In this document: piece by piece, positions 9,439-17,980 of the stretch
Layout of the letters: each line of letters starts with the position of its first letter
Numbering within the stretch: the first letter of the stretch is position 1
NCBI RefSeq assembly: GCF_015999335.1
Contig: NZ_JAEACP010000007.1
Coordinates: 124,001 to 188,000, forward strand
Length of the DNA: 64,000 bases
Source of the DNA: Tabrizicola soli
GTDB lineage: Bacteria > Pseudomonadota > Alphaproteobacteria > Rhodobacterales > Rhodobacteraceae
Direction: 5' to 3'
Position numbers and translations under genes: made by a program
The notes under the pieces: model-generated
Databases searched by the model: none
Told to the model about the DNA's origin: nothing
Seen by the model: only the letters and a program-made list of their open reading frames with translations

Positions 9439-10156
9439 AACCCTCGCCGCGCTCCTCCTCGCCCATGTCCTGGCCGATTTCGTGTTCCAGAGCGGCTGGA
9501 TGGTCGCGATGAAGCGCCGGTGGCAGGGGCTTGCCTCGCATGGCGCGGCGGTGCTGGCGACGGCAATCGCCGCGACGGGCTGCCTGGACTGGAGCCTGCT
9601 GTGGCTCTCCGCGCTGCATGTCGCCATCGACGCCCTCAAGGCGCGGACGCGCGGCGGGCTGCGGCCCTTCCTTCTGGACCAGGCGGCGCATCTGGCGACG
9701 CTTGTCGCCCTTGCCCACTGGCAGCCGACGCTTTGGGAGAGCGGTCTCTGGGCCGGCATCACGGCCCTGCCGGGGCTGATGGCCCTGATCGCGGGGGCCG
9801 TCGTCGCCACGCGCGCGGGGGGCTTCGCGGTGGGTTTCCTGATGGGGCCCTTTGCCGCCCGGCTTTTGCCCGAGGTGACGGCCGAAAGCCTGCCCGGAGC
9901 GGGGCGGGTGATCGGCCTGCTGGAGCGCGGGCTGATCTTCGCGCTGGTCCTTCTCGGCCAGGCGCAAGGCGTGGGCCTGCTGATCGCGGCGAAGTCGATC
10001 CTGCGCTTCGGCGCGGTCAAGGACGACCGGGCGCTGTCGGAATACGTGATCATCGGCACGCTGGCCTCGTTCGGCTGGGCGCTGGTCGCGGCCTATGCCA
10101 CTCTCGCAGCACTGGCTGCCCTGCCCCCGCTTGGAATCCTTCCGGTCTCGCCCTAG
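9431..10156 (+). CDS. DUF3307-family integral membrane protein
   Basis: 241 residues, mostly hydrophobic, with about five to six membrane segments. The N-terminal ALLLAHVLADFVFQSGWMVAMKRR and the later ALHVAIDALKAR match DUF3307, where conserved D, Q, K and H residues lie in the first helices. The gene starts inside the preceding SatD-like gene. Function is not known; the coupling suggests a regulator/membrane-effector pair. Confidence 0.75.
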   Translation: MPETLAALLLAHVLADFVFQSGWMVAMKRRWQGLASHGAAVLATAIAATGCLDWSLLWLSALHVAIDALKARTRGGLRPFLLDQAAHLATLVALAHWQPTLWESGLWAGITALPGLMALIAGAVVATRAGGFAVGFLMGPFAARLLPEVTAESLPGAGRVIGLLERGLIFALVLLGQAQGVGLLIAAKSILRFGAVKDDRALSEYVIIGTLASFGWALVAAYATLAALAALPPLGILPVSP

Positions 10157-10178
10157 ATTGGGGGAAAAGGAGCATCCC

Positions 10179-10532
10179 ATGTTCGGCATTCCAGGCAAGG
10201 CCGCCGTGACCATGACCCCCGCCGCCAGCCGCCAGATCGCGCGGCTGATGTCGCGCCAGGGGTCCTCCGGCCTGCGCATCGGCGTCAAGAAGGGCGGCTG
10301 CGCGGGCATGGAATACACCATGGACTACGTCTCGGAGGTGAACCCGCTGGACGAGGTGGTGGAGCAGGACGGCGCGCGGGTGATGATCGCGCCGATGGCG
10401 CAGATGTTCCTGATCGGCACCGAACTGGATTATGAGACCGGCTTGATCGAGAGCGGCTTCAAGTTCCGCAACCCCAATGTGGTCGAGGCCTGCGGCTGCG
10501 GCGAGTCGATCAAGTTCCGCGACGAGGGGTGA
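10179..10532 (+). CDS. HesB/IscA-family iron-sulfur cluster carrier protein
   Basis: 117 residues from ATG 10179, after AAAAGGAG. It has the A-type carrier pattern: GLRIGVKKGGCAGMEYTMDY for the first cysteine, and VEACGCGESIKF at the C-terminus for the C-G-C pair. The three cysteines bind or transfer Fe-S clusters to apo-proteins. It could be called SufA or IscA; the isolated location does not decide which. Confidence 0.9.
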   Translation: MFGIPGKAAVTMTPAASRQIARLMSRQGSSGLRIGVKKGGCAGMEYTMDYVSEVNPLDEVVEQDGARVMIAPMAQMFLIGTELDYETGLIESGFKFRNPNVVEACGCGESIKFRDEG

Positions 10533-10598
10533 GCGCGTCCCTTTCCCTTTCCGGCCCGACCGGCTAGTCCGAGGCAGACAGCAGGGAGACCCGCGCCG

Positions 10599-11342
10599 AT
10601 GAAGAAGCTAGCCGCCGGAAACTGGAAGATGAACGGCACCGGGGCCGACCTGGCCGAGGTGCGGGCGCTGATCGCCGCCCGGCCCGAGCCCGACTGCGAC
10701 ATGCTCCTCTGCCCGCCCGCCACACTGATCGCCCGCATGGCCGAGGTCGCGCGGGGCTCGGCGCTGAGGGTCGGAGGCCAGGATTGCCACGCCGCGGCCT
10801 CGGGCGCGCATACCGGCGACATCTCGGCCGCGATGCTGCGGGACGCGGGCGCCAGCCATGTCATCCTTGGCCATTCCGAGCGCCGCGCCGACCATGGCGA
10901 GACCGACGACCAGGTGCGCGCCAAGGCCCAGGCCGCGATCGGGGCAGGTCTTGTCGCCGTCGTCTGCATCGGCGAGACCGAGGCCGAGCGCGACGCGGGC
11001 CGGACGCTGGCCGTGATCGGCGGCCAGCTTGACGGCTCGCTTCCCGCAGGGGCCAGCGCGGCCACCCTGATCGTCGCCTATGAGCCGGTCTGGGCCATCG
11101 GCACCGGCCGCACCCCGACCCTGGCCGAGATCGCCGAGGTCCACGCCTTCCTGCGCAGCCGGTTGCGCGGGCTGATCGGGGCCGAGGCCGAAGGACTGCG
11201 CCTGCTTTACGGCGGTTCGGTCAAGCCCTCGAATGCGGCCGGGATCTTCGCGCTCCCCGATGTCGATGGCGCGCTGGTCGGGGGCGCCAGCCTGAAGGCC
11301 GCCGATTTCGCCGCGATCGTGGCCGCGCTCGCCGACGCCTGA
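10599..11342 (+). CDS. tpiA: Triosephosphate isomerase
   Basis: 247 residues, the family's usual length. N-terminal [11 protein letters not shown] carries the substrate-binding Asn and Lys. ILGHSERR holds the catalytic His, [11 protein letters not shown] the catalytic Glu and loop 6, and [11 protein letters not shown] the phosphate-binding end. It interconverts dihydroxyacetone phosphate and glyceraldehyde 3-phosphate. GGGAG precedes the ATG. It appears monocistronic. Confidence 0.97.
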   Translation: MKKLAAGNWKMNGTGADLAEVRALIAARPEPDCDMLLCPPATLIARMAEVARGSALRVGGQDCHAAASGAHTGDISAAMLRDAGASHVILGHSERRADHGETDDQVRAKAQAAIGAGLVAVVCIGETEAERDAGRTLAVIGGQLDGSLPAGASAATLIVAYEPVWAIGTGRTPTLAEIAEVHAFLRSRLRGLIGAEAEGLRLLYGGSVKPSNAAGIFALPDVDGALVGGASLKAADFAAIVAALADA

Positions 11343-11404
11343 GGACGACAGGAAGGGTCGCGGATGGAGCAGCCGCCCGACCCCAAGCCGCCTAGCGTGA
11401 CCCG

Positions 11405-12322
11405 ATGACCGCGATTTCCCCGACCACCCGCCGGCCGCTTCTGCTGGCGAACCTGATCTGCCTGGCCTCGATGGTGGTCTGGGCCGCCGGACTGCCCGCC
11501 GCCGACCTGATCCTGCCGCACATGCCTCCGGTCGCGCTGACCGCCGGGCGGGCCACGCTGGCGGCAATGGTCCTTGTGCCGCTCTGGTGGCTGATCGAGG
11601 GGCGCCGCGCCATCCTTCAGGCCGACTGGCTGACCGGGGCCTGGATCGGCTTCGTCACCCTGGGCCTCGGCTCGTTCTTCATCGTCCTGGCCCTGCACTA
11701 CAACGACGCCGTGACCGTGGCCATCGTCACCGCCGTGATGCCGGTCATCGGCATCCTGCTGGAATGTATCGCCGACAAACGCCCGTTCACCCGCGCGCTG
11801 GCGGTCGGGCTGGTCCTCTCGGTCGGCGGCGGCGTGATCGCCGTCGGCGGGGCCGGGGGCCGGATGGACTTCGGGGTCGGCATCCTCGCCGCCCTCGTCT
11901 CGACCCTGTGCTACACTTGGGGCTCGCGCGAGACGGTGCGCGCCCTGCCCCACCTCACGCCCCTTGGCCGCTGCTCCGTGACCATCACGGGCTGCGCCGC
12001 CATCGCGCTGGCGGCGGCGGCGGGCGACGGGCTGATCCGCGGCCAGTGGCCGGACTGGCAGGCCATCGGGCCGGCCGAATTCGCGGGGCTGGCGGTCTTC
12101 GGCATCGGCTCGCTGGCGATCAGCCAGCTTCTCTGGATCGTCGTGGTCGGACGCCTGGGCATCGGCGCGGCCTCGATGCACAGCAATGCCACGCCCTTCT
12201 ATACCATGGTCATCGTCTTCCTGCTTGGAGGGATCTGGAACTGGTGGCAGACCCTGGGGGCCGCCATCGTCGTCCTCGGCGCGCTGATCGCCCAGGGCCT
12301 GCTCATCCGGGAGAGCCGCTGA
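11405..12322 (+). CDS. DMT-superfamily (EamA) transporter
   Basis: 305 residues with about ten hydrophobic helices in two EamA repeats (roughly residues 15-145 and 155-295), for example ALVSTLCYTWGSRETVRALP between the halves and WWQTLGAAIVVLGALIAQGLL at the end. Such permeases export amino acids or other metabolites; the substrate is not predictable. Its TGA shares one base with the ATG of the following P450 gene, so the two are co-transcribed and probably coupled. Confidence 0.88.
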   Translation: MTAISPTTRRPLLLANLICLASMVVWAAGLPAADLILPHMPPVALTAGRATLAAMVLVPLWWLIEGRRAILQADWLTGAWIGFVTLGLGSFFIVLALHYNDAVTVAIVTAVMPVIGILLECIADKRPFTRALAVGLVLSVGGGVIAVGGAGGRMDFGVGILAALVSTLCYTWGSRETVRALPHLTPLGRCSVTITGCAAIALAAAAGDGLIRGQWPDWQAIGPAEFAGLAVFGIGSLAISQLLWIVVVGRLGIGAASMHSNATPFYTMVIVFLLGGIWNWWQTLGAAIVVLGALIAQGLLIRESR

Positions 12323-13497
12323 TGCAAAGCCTGACGCAGTCGCCCAAGGATCCCGGCTTCGTCCAGGATCCCTACCCGTTCTACGAACGCGCCCGCGCCC
12401 TCGGCCCGTTCTTCCACTGGCAGGACTATGACCTGACCTGCACCGGCAACGCGGCCGCCGTGAACGCGATCTTCCGCGACCGCCGCTTCGGCCGCGAGCC
12501 GGTCTCGCCCCCGGCCATCCCGCCGCATCTCGCCCCCTTCTACGCGGTCGAGGCCCATTCCATGCTGGAGCTGGAGCCGCCGCGCCACACCCGCCTGCGC
12601 AACCTGGTGCTGCGCGCCTTCACCTCGCGCCGGATCGCGGGCCTGGCCCCCGAGATCACCGCGCTGGCGACCGAACTGGCCGAGGCCATGCCGGAGGGGG
12701 AGTTCGACCTGCTGGCCGCCTTCGCCCAGCCCCTGCCCGTCCGCATCATCGCCCGCCTCCTCGGCGTGCCCGAGGCGATGGCGCCGGACCTCCTGCACTG
12801 GTCGAACGCGATGGTCGGCATGTACATGGCCGGCCGCAGCCGTGCGATGGAGGACAAGGCGGTGGCCGCGACCGAGGCTTTCGTGGCCTTCCTGCGCGCC
12901 TATGCCGAGGAGCGCCGCGCCCGGCCCGCCGACGACCTGATCACCCAGCTGATCGCCGCCGAGAGCGAGGGCGAGAAGCTTTCGACCGACGAGCTGATCT
13001 CGACCTGCATCCTGCTTCTGAACGCCGGGCACGAGGCGACGGTGCACACGATCGGCAACGGGGTGAAGGCGCTGCTGGAAAGCGGAACGCCCCCCGAGGC
13101 GCTGGACCCCGAGAGCATCGAGGCGACGGTCGAGGAGATCCTGCGCTTCGACCCGGCGCTGCACATGTTCACCCGCTGGGCCTATGAGGAGGTGGAGGTC
13201 ATGGGCCACCGCTTCCGGCGCGGCGACAAGGTGGGCCTGTTGTTGGCGGCCGCCAACCGCGATCCCGGCGTCTGGGAGGCCCCGGCCCGCTTCAACCCCG
13301 CCCGCCCGCCGAAACCGCTCGCCACCTTCGGCGCCGGTCTCCACTTCTGCGTCGGCGCGCCGCTGGCCCGGCTGGAGTTGCAGATCGCGCTGCCGATCCT
13401 GTTCCGGCGCCACCCCCGGCTGCGGCTGGCCGCCCCGCCGCGCTATGCCGATGTCTACCATTTCCACGGGCTGAAGGCCTTGCCGGTCAGCACCTGA
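12322..13497 (+). CDS. Cytochrome P450
   Basis: 391 residues, typical for soluble bacterial class I P450s. I-helix oxygen-binding motif LLLNAGHEATVHTIG (about residues 231-245), K-helix ExxR in EEILRFD, and heme-ligand loop FGAGLHFCVGAPLARLEL with the proximal cysteine near residue 344. SMLELEPPRHTRLRNLV is the conserved C-helix region. No ferredoxin or reductase partner is adjacent, so redox partners must be encoded elsewhere; substrate unknown. It overlaps the EamA gene, hinting at shared substrate or product traffic. Confidence 0.95.
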   Translation: MQSLTQSPKDPGFVQDPYPFYERARALGPFFHWQDYDLTCTGNAAAVNAIFRDRRFGREPVSPPAIPPHLAPFYAVEAHSMLELEPPRHTRLRNLVLRAFTSRRIAGLAPEITALATELAEAMPEGEFDLLAAFAQPLPVRIIARLLGVPEAMAPDLLHWSNAMVGMYMAGRSRAMEDKAVAATEAFVAFLRAYAEERRARPADDLITQLIAAESEGEKLSTDELISTCILLLNAGHEATVHTIGNGVKALLESGTPPEALDPESIEATVEEILRFDPALHMFTRWAYEEVEVMGHRFRRGDKVGLLLAAANRDPGVWEAPARFNPARPPKPLATFGAGLHFCVGAPLARLELQIALPILFRRHPRLRLAAPPRYADVYHFHGLKALPVST

Positions 13498-13560
13498 ACC
13501 CCTCGCAATCGCCCGGCCGCGCCAGTCTCGGCCGGGACCAGCCCTGAACAGGTCCGGCCC

Positions 13561-14031
13561 ATGCGCCTGAAGATCGACAAGCCCGGCTTCACGGCCAACG
13601 AGCGCATCGTAGCCAATGACATGGGCAATACGATCCTCGGCGCGATGCTGCGGATGCAACAGCATTTCGGCCTGCGGGCGGAGCCGTTCCAGGTGTTCTT
13701 CGTGATCGTGCTGGCCACGGTGCAGAAGCTCCTGCGCAATCCGGACGAGATGGATCCCGCCACGCGCGGCGCCGCGCCGCTGCGGCCGGAACACTGCGGC
13801 ACCATCTCGCGCCGCCGCATCGCCGAGGTGCTGGACATCCCGCTCGAGACCGTGCGCCGCCATGTGGCGCAACTCCTCGCCGAAGGCCTGCTCGAGGAGC
13901 GTGGCCGGGGCGAGCTGTGCAGCCGGGACGGAATCCTGGTCTCGCTCTCGCAGGCCGACATCCCGCTGGATGTCGCCCGCGATTTCGTGTCGGTCGTCAA
14001 TGCCATGGGACGGCGCGGCGCCCTGGGTTGA
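13561..14031 (+). CDS. Winged-helix transcriptional regulator, family uncertain
   Basis: 156 residues. A helix-turn-helix can be read at about residues 80-105 (ISRRRIAEVLDIPLETVRRHVAQLLAEGLLEERGRG), ending in a beta-wing pattern typical of winged-helix DNA-binding proteins. The N-terminal half (ANDMGNTILGAMLRMQQHFGL) is probably a helical oligomerisation region. It follows the P450 gene by 63 bases on the same strand, so it may regulate the EamA-P450 pair. I do not recognise a named family. Confidence 0.65.
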   Translation: MRLKIDKPGFTANERIVANDMGNTILGAMLRMQQHFGLRAEPFQVFFVIVLATVQKLLRNPDEMDPATRGAAPLRPEHCGTISRRRIAEVLDIPLETVRRHVAQLLAEGLLEERGRGELCSRDGILVSLSQADIPLDVARDFVSVVNAMGRRGALG

Positions 14032-14156
14032 GCGGGCGCGGCGCTTCGGCAGGGACGTCTCTGGTCTACTCGTTACTCGATCACTGCCGCCAAACAGATG
14101 TGCCAGAGACGCAGGGCCAGAAATGCAGCAGCGCCCGGATGCAGGCAAGGCGGTAG

Positions 14157-14173
14157 TGACCCGAAACGGGTCA
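14157..14173. terminator. Small hairpin between convergent genes
   Basis: TGACCC and GGGTCA form a 6-bp stem with a 5-base loop, a few bases before the 3' end of the Lrp-type gene. No T-run follows, so termination is only suggested by its place between convergent genes. Confidence 0.3.
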
Positions 14174-14177
14174 TCCG

Positions 14178-14639
14178 CTACAGCGGCAGGACGGTGGTCG
14201 ACTTGATCTCCTCCATGCTGAGAAGCGCGGTCACGTTGTAGATCCGCACCTCGGAGATCAGCGCCTGGTAGAAGGTGTCATAGGCCCGGGCGTTCTTGAC
14301 CCGCACCTTCAGGATATAGTCGATGTCTCCCGCCAGCCGGTGCGCCTCCAGCACCTCGGGCCGCTCTTTCAGCGCCTTGAGGAACTTGCGCTGCCATTCC
14401 GCCTCATGCTCGGAGGTGCGGATCAGCACGAAGAAACAGGCCTCCAGCCCCAGGGCCTCGGCATCCAGGATCGCGGTCGTCCGGGTGATCACCCCCTGCT
14501 CGCGCATCCGGCGGATCCGGTTCCAGACCGGCGTCTTGGACGAGCCCACCTTGCGCGCGATCTCGTCCAGCGACTGCTCGGCATCCTGTTGCAGTTCGGA
14601 CAGGATTTTCCGGTCCAGATCGTCCAGCTGGGCCGCCAT
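14178..14639 (-). CDS. Lrp/AsnC-family transcriptional regulator
   Basis: 153 residues from ATG 14639, chosen because GGGAGGA lies 5 bases upstream and Lrp proteins begin with this LDDLDRKILSELQQD pattern; an in-frame ATG at 14696 would add a basic, non-homologous tail. HTH at residues 20-45 (SLDEIARKVGSSKTPVWNRIRRM), then the RAM ligand-binding domain (RLAGDIDYILKVRVKNARAYDTFYQ). It is divergent from the sulfate-assimilation operon, so control of that operon, possibly by an amino acid such as cysteine, is a reasonable inference. Confidence 0.92.
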   Translation of the reverse strand: MAAQLDDLDRKILSELQQDAEQSLDEIARKVGSSKTPVWNRIRRMREQGVITRTTAILDAEALGLEACFFVLIRTSEHEAEWQRKFLKALKERPEVLEAHRLAGDIDYILKVRVKNARAYDTFYQALISEVRIYNVTALLSMEEIKSTTVLPL

Positions 14640-14731
14640 TCGCTTCCTCCCGCGTTTCCCGGAACCCTGTTCCGCCATGCCGCAGTATCGGAACAATCAT
14701 CCTTATCTGCAAGGGCCACTGGCCATGATAA

Positions 14732-14752
14732 GGGAAAATATCCTATATTCCC
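14732..14752. promoter_or_regulatory. Candidate operator/promoter of the cys operon
   Basis: GGGAA and TTCCC flank an 11-base AT-rich centre in an otherwise GC-rich spacer, 30 bases before the DUF2849 start and between the divergent Lrp gene and the operon. The AT-rich dyad fits an Lrp-type site or a -10 region. This is inferred from position and symmetry only. Confidence 0.4.
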
Positions 14753-14781
14753 CCGACACCCCTGACCGGAAGGGCCCGACC

Positions 14782-15087
14782 ATGAGCCGCCGCTTCACGC
14801 CGAAGATCGTGACCGCCAACCGCCTGCGCGAGGGCGACGTGGTCTATCTGACCGCCGACGACCGCTGGTCGGAGCTTCACCACGAGGCCGAGCTGATCGA
14901 GGACGAGGCCCATGCCCAGCTGCGCCTCCTGCACGCCTCGGCGCAGAAGCTGATGATCGTCGGCCCCTATCTGGCCGATGCCAGGCCCGGCCCGCGCGGC
15001 CCCGAGCCGACCCATTTCCGCGAGGAGTTCCGCACCCGCGGCCCCTCGAACTACAACCACGGCAAGCAAGCCGACCTCGCGAGCTGA
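14782..15087 (+). CDS. DUF2849-family protein, sulfite-reductase operon
   Basis: 101 residues from ATG 14782. It starts MSRRFTPKIVTANRLREGDVVYLTADDRW and ends with HFREEFRTRGPSNYNHG, a pattern I know from small proteins preceding cysI in alphaproteobacteria. No catalytic motif is visible and function is unknown. It is the first gene of the cys operon, and cysI begins 5 bases after its stop. Confidence 0.85.
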   Translation: MSRRFTPKIVTANRLREGDVVYLTADDRWSELHHEAELIEDEAHAQLRLLHASAQKLMIVGPYLADARPGPRGPEPTHFREEFRTRGPSNYNHGKQADLAS

Positions 15088-15092
15088 GCGCC

Positions 15093-16763
15093 ATGTATTC
15101 CTATTCCGACTTCGACGAAGCCTTCGTCCGCACCCGCGTCGCCCAGTTCACCAACCAGGTCGAGCGGCGGCTGGATGGCAGCCTCACCGAGGATGAATTC
15201 CGCCCGCTGCGGCTGATGAACGGGCTCTACCTGCAACTTCACGCCTATATGCTGCGGATCGCGATCCCCTATGGCTCGCTGAATCCCGGCCAGATGCGCC
15301 AGCTCGCTTATATCGCCGACACCTGGGACAAGGGCTACGGCCATTTCACCACAAGGCAGAACATCCAGTTCAACTGGCCGAAACTGCCCGAGGTGCCCGC
15401 GATCCTCTCGGCGCTGGCCGATGTGCAGATGCATTCGATCCAGACCTCGGGCAACTGCGTGCGCAACGTGACCGCCGACCATTTCGCCGGGGCCGCCGCG
15501 GACGAGATCGCCGATCCGCGCCCCTATGCCGAGCTTCTGCGCCAGTGGTCCACCGACCACCCCGAGTTCCAGTTCCTGCCGCGCAAGTTCAAGATCGCCA
15601 TCACCGGCGCGCCGAACGACCGCGCCGTGACGGCGGCGCATGACATCGGGCTGCGCATCGTCCGCAATGCCGCCGGCGAGACCGGCTTCCAGGTGCTGGT
15701 GGGCGGCGGCCTGGGCCGGACGCCGATGGTGGCGATGGTGGTGCGCGACTTCCTGCCGGAAGCCGACCTGCTGCCCTATGTCGAGGCGGTCCTCAGCGTC
15801 TACAACAGCTTCGGCCGCCGCGACAACAAGTTCAAGGCGCGGATCAAGATCACCCTGCACGAGACCGGCAAGGACGAGATCACCCGCCTGGTCGAGGCCG
15901 AGTTCGCCCGCCTGCGGCCGCTGTTCGGCGGCAACGACCAGAAGCTTCTGGCCGACATCCGCGAGGCTTTCGCGCCCCCCGCCTTCCGCAACGCACCGGT
16001 CGATGCCTATGACGCCTTCCACACCGCCGACCCGGTGTTCCGCGCCTGGGCCGACACCAACCTGACCGCGCATCGCAACGACCAGTATGCCATCGTCACC
16101 GTCAGCCTGAAGGCGCCGGGCAAGACGCCGGGCGACGCGACCAGCGAGCAGATGCGCCTGCTGGCCGACCTCGCCGAACGCTACGGCCACGGCGACCTGC
16201 GCATCAGCCACGAGCAGAACGTCATCCTGCCGCATGTCCACAAGTCCGACCTGCCGGTGCTGCATGCGGCGCTGGTCAAGGCGGGGCTCGGCACCGCGAA
16301 CGTCGGGCTTCTCTCGGACATCATCGCCTGCCCCGGCATGGATTACTGCGCACTGGCCACCGCCCGCTCGATCCCCGTCGCGCAGGAGCTGGCCACGCAT
16401 TTCGAGGCGCTGAAGCTGGAGCACGAGATCGGCCCGCTTAAGATCAAGATCTCGGGCTGCATCAACGCCTGCGGCCACCACCATGTCGGCCATATCGGCA
16501 TCCTCGGCCTCGACCGCGCCGGGGTGGAGAACTACCAGATCACCCTTGGCGGCGACGGCACCGAGGATGCGGTGATCGGCGAGAAGACCGGGCCCGGCTT
16601 TGCCTATGACGAGATCGTGCCCGCGATCGAACGCATCCTGCGCGCCTATCTGGGCCTGCGGCAGGAGGCGTCGGAGACCTTCCTTCAGGCCTTCAAGCGG
16701 GTCGGGATGGAGCCGTTCAAGGCTGCCCTCTACGCCTCCGAGGGCGCGCAAGATGCCGCGTGA
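15093..16763 (+). CDS. cysI: Nitrite/sulfite reductase hemoprotein (assimilatory sulfite reductase)
   Basis: 556 residues. The siroheme/[4Fe-4S] ligands are clear: CPGMDYC (C-x5-C) and GCINACGHHHVG (C-x3-C), near residues 416 and 458. The N-terminal half carries the duplicated ferredoxin-like and reductase half-domains (YGHFTTRQNIQFNWP; QTSGNCVRN). It reduces sulfite to sulfide with six electrons, here most likely from ferredoxin, because the reductase gene at 17981 is a ferredoxin-NADP reductase and no CysJ flavoprotein is present. The next gene starts inside its last 11 bases. Confidence 0.94.
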   Translation: MYSYSDFDEAFVRTRVAQFTNQVERRLDGSLTEDEFRPLRLMNGLYLQLHAYMLRIAIPYGSLNPGQMRQLAYIADTWDKGYGHFTTRQNIQFNWPKLPEVPAILSALADVQMHSIQTSGNCVRNVTADHFAGAAADEIADPRPYAELLRQWSTDHPEFQFLPRKFKIAITGAPNDRAVTAAHDIGLRIVRNAAGETGFQVLVGGGLGRTPMVAMVVRDFLPEADLLPYVEAVLSVYNSFGRRDNKFKARIKITLHETGKDEITRLVEAEFARLRPLFGGNDQKLLADIREAFAPPAFRNAPVDAYDAFHTADPVFRAWADTNLTAHRNDQYAIVTVSLKAPGKTPGDATSEQMRLLADLAERYGHGDLRISHEQNVILPHVHKSDLPVLHAALVKAGLGTANVGLLSDIIACPGMDYCALATARSIPVAQELATHFEALKLEHEIGPLKIKISGCINACGHHHVGHIGILGLDRAGVENYQITLGGDGTEDAVIGEKTGPGFAYDEIVPAIERILRAYLGLRQEASETFLQAFKRVGMEPFKAALYASEGAQDAA

Positions 16764-17502
16764 CGGGCGTCACGAAGGCCCGGTCGCCGAGCGCGTCGCC
16801 ACGCTGAACGCGCGCTACAAGCACCACTCCGCGACGGCGGTGCTGGAGCACGCGCTGGCGGACCATGACCTGGGCCAGGTGGCACTGGTCTCCTCCTTCG
16901 GGGCGGAATCGGTGGTGCTCCTGCATCTCGTCAGCGTCATCGCGCCGGAGACGCCGGTCCTGTTCATCGACACGCGGATGCTGTTCCAGGAGACGCTGGA
17001 CTACCAGCGCGAGCTGGCCGAGAAGCTGCATCTCTGCGACGTGCGCACCATCCGGGCCGCGCAACCGCGCGTGGCCTTCGAGGACCCGGACAACACGCTG
17101 CACCAGTTCAACACCGACGCCTGCTGCAACGTCCGCAAGGTCGAGCCGCTGGAACGCGCGCTCGCACCGTTCGACGGCTGGATCACCGGCCGCAAGCGGT
17201 TCCAGAACGCCGACCGGGGCACCATCGACTTCTTCGAGAACGAGGGCGACTTCCGGATCAAGGTCAACCCGCTGGCCCATTGGGGGCGCGAGGATCTTGA
17301 GGAATACATGGTCGAGAACCGCCTGCCCCGGCATCCGCTGGTGGCGAAGGGCTACCCTTCCATCGGCTGCGCGCCCTGCACCAGCCCGGTGAAGCCCGGC
17401 GAGGACCCCCGCGCCGGGCGCTGGCGCGGGCAGGCCAAGACCGAATGTGGGATCCATTTCATCGACGGCAAGGCCGTTCGCCCAAAGGAGAACGCGGCAT
17501 GA
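16753..17502 (+). CDS. cysH: Adenylyl-sulfate (APS) reductase of the CysH family
   Basis: 249 residues from ATG 16753, overlapping cysI by 11 bases. SSFGAESVVLLHL is the phosphate-binding loop. Two cysteine pairs, DACCNVRK and GCAPCTSP, mark the [4Fe-4S] cluster seen in APS-using enzymes rather than PAPS-using ones. The C-terminal ECGIH holds the catalytic cysteine. It reduces activated sulfate to sulfite with thioredoxin and feeds CysI. Many annotations call such proteins PAPS reductase; the cysteine pattern favours APS. Confidence 0.93.
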   Translation: MPRDGRHEGPVAERVATLNARYKHHSATAVLEHALADHDLGQVALVSSFGAESVVLLHLVSVIAPETPVLFIDTRMLFQETLDYQRELAEKLHLCDVRTIRAAQPRVAFEDPDNTLHQFNTDACCNVRKVEPLERALAPFDGWITGRKRFQNADRGTIDFFENEGDFRIKVNPLAHWGREDLEEYMVENRLPRHPLVAKGYPSIGCAPCTSPVKPGEDPRAGRWRGQAKTECGIHFIDGKAVRPKENAA

Positions 17503-17903
17503 GCGTGATCGTGACCGATGCGGGCTTCGCCCCCGCCCCCGAGCGTCGGATCCCGGCGCTGGCCGAGCTGACCGCCGATGCGACGGCCGTCGACCTGCTC
17601 CAGACCGACGATCCCTCGGTGCTGGAGGGGCAGCTGGACCGGCTGACCCTGATCCGCGTCGCCTTCCCCGCCTTCAGCGACGGCCGCGCCTTCACCCTGG
17701 GCCGGAAGCTGCGGATGCTGGGCTACAAGGGCCAGCTTCTGGCGCTGGGGCCGGTGATCGCCGACCAGTACGCCATGCTGCGCCGGGTGGGCTTCGACGG
17801 GGCCGAGATCCCGGACGAGATCGCCGCCCGCCAGCCGGCCGAGCAATGGCAGTTCCGCGCCGACTGGCAGGCGCATCACTATCAGGCCCGGCTGCGCGCC
17901 TGA
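17499..17903 (+). CDS. DUF934-family protein of the sulfate-assimilation operon
   Basis: 134 residues from ATG 17499, overlapping the cysH stop by 4 bases (ATGA), with AAAGGAG upstream. Characteristic segments are LIRVAFPAFSDGRAFTLGRKLRMLGYKGQLLALGPVIADQYAMLRRVGFD and a C-terminal WQAHHYQ. Proteins of this family regularly sit next to cysI/cysH and are thought to be oxidoreductase accessories; no function is proven to my knowledge. Confidence 0.87.
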   Translation: MSVIVTDAGFAPAPERRIPALAELTADATAVDLLQTDDPSVLEGQLDRLTLIRVAFPAFSDGRAFTLGRKLRMLGYKGQLLALGPVIADQYAMLRRVGFDGAEIPDEIAARQPAEQWQFRADWQAHHYQARLRA

Positions 17904-17980
17904 TCCCTTTCCGCTTCGCAAACGGGCCGCAGGGGAAAGGCTTCCCTTGGCGCGCCCGCTCGCCTATGGAGGGCGAAACA

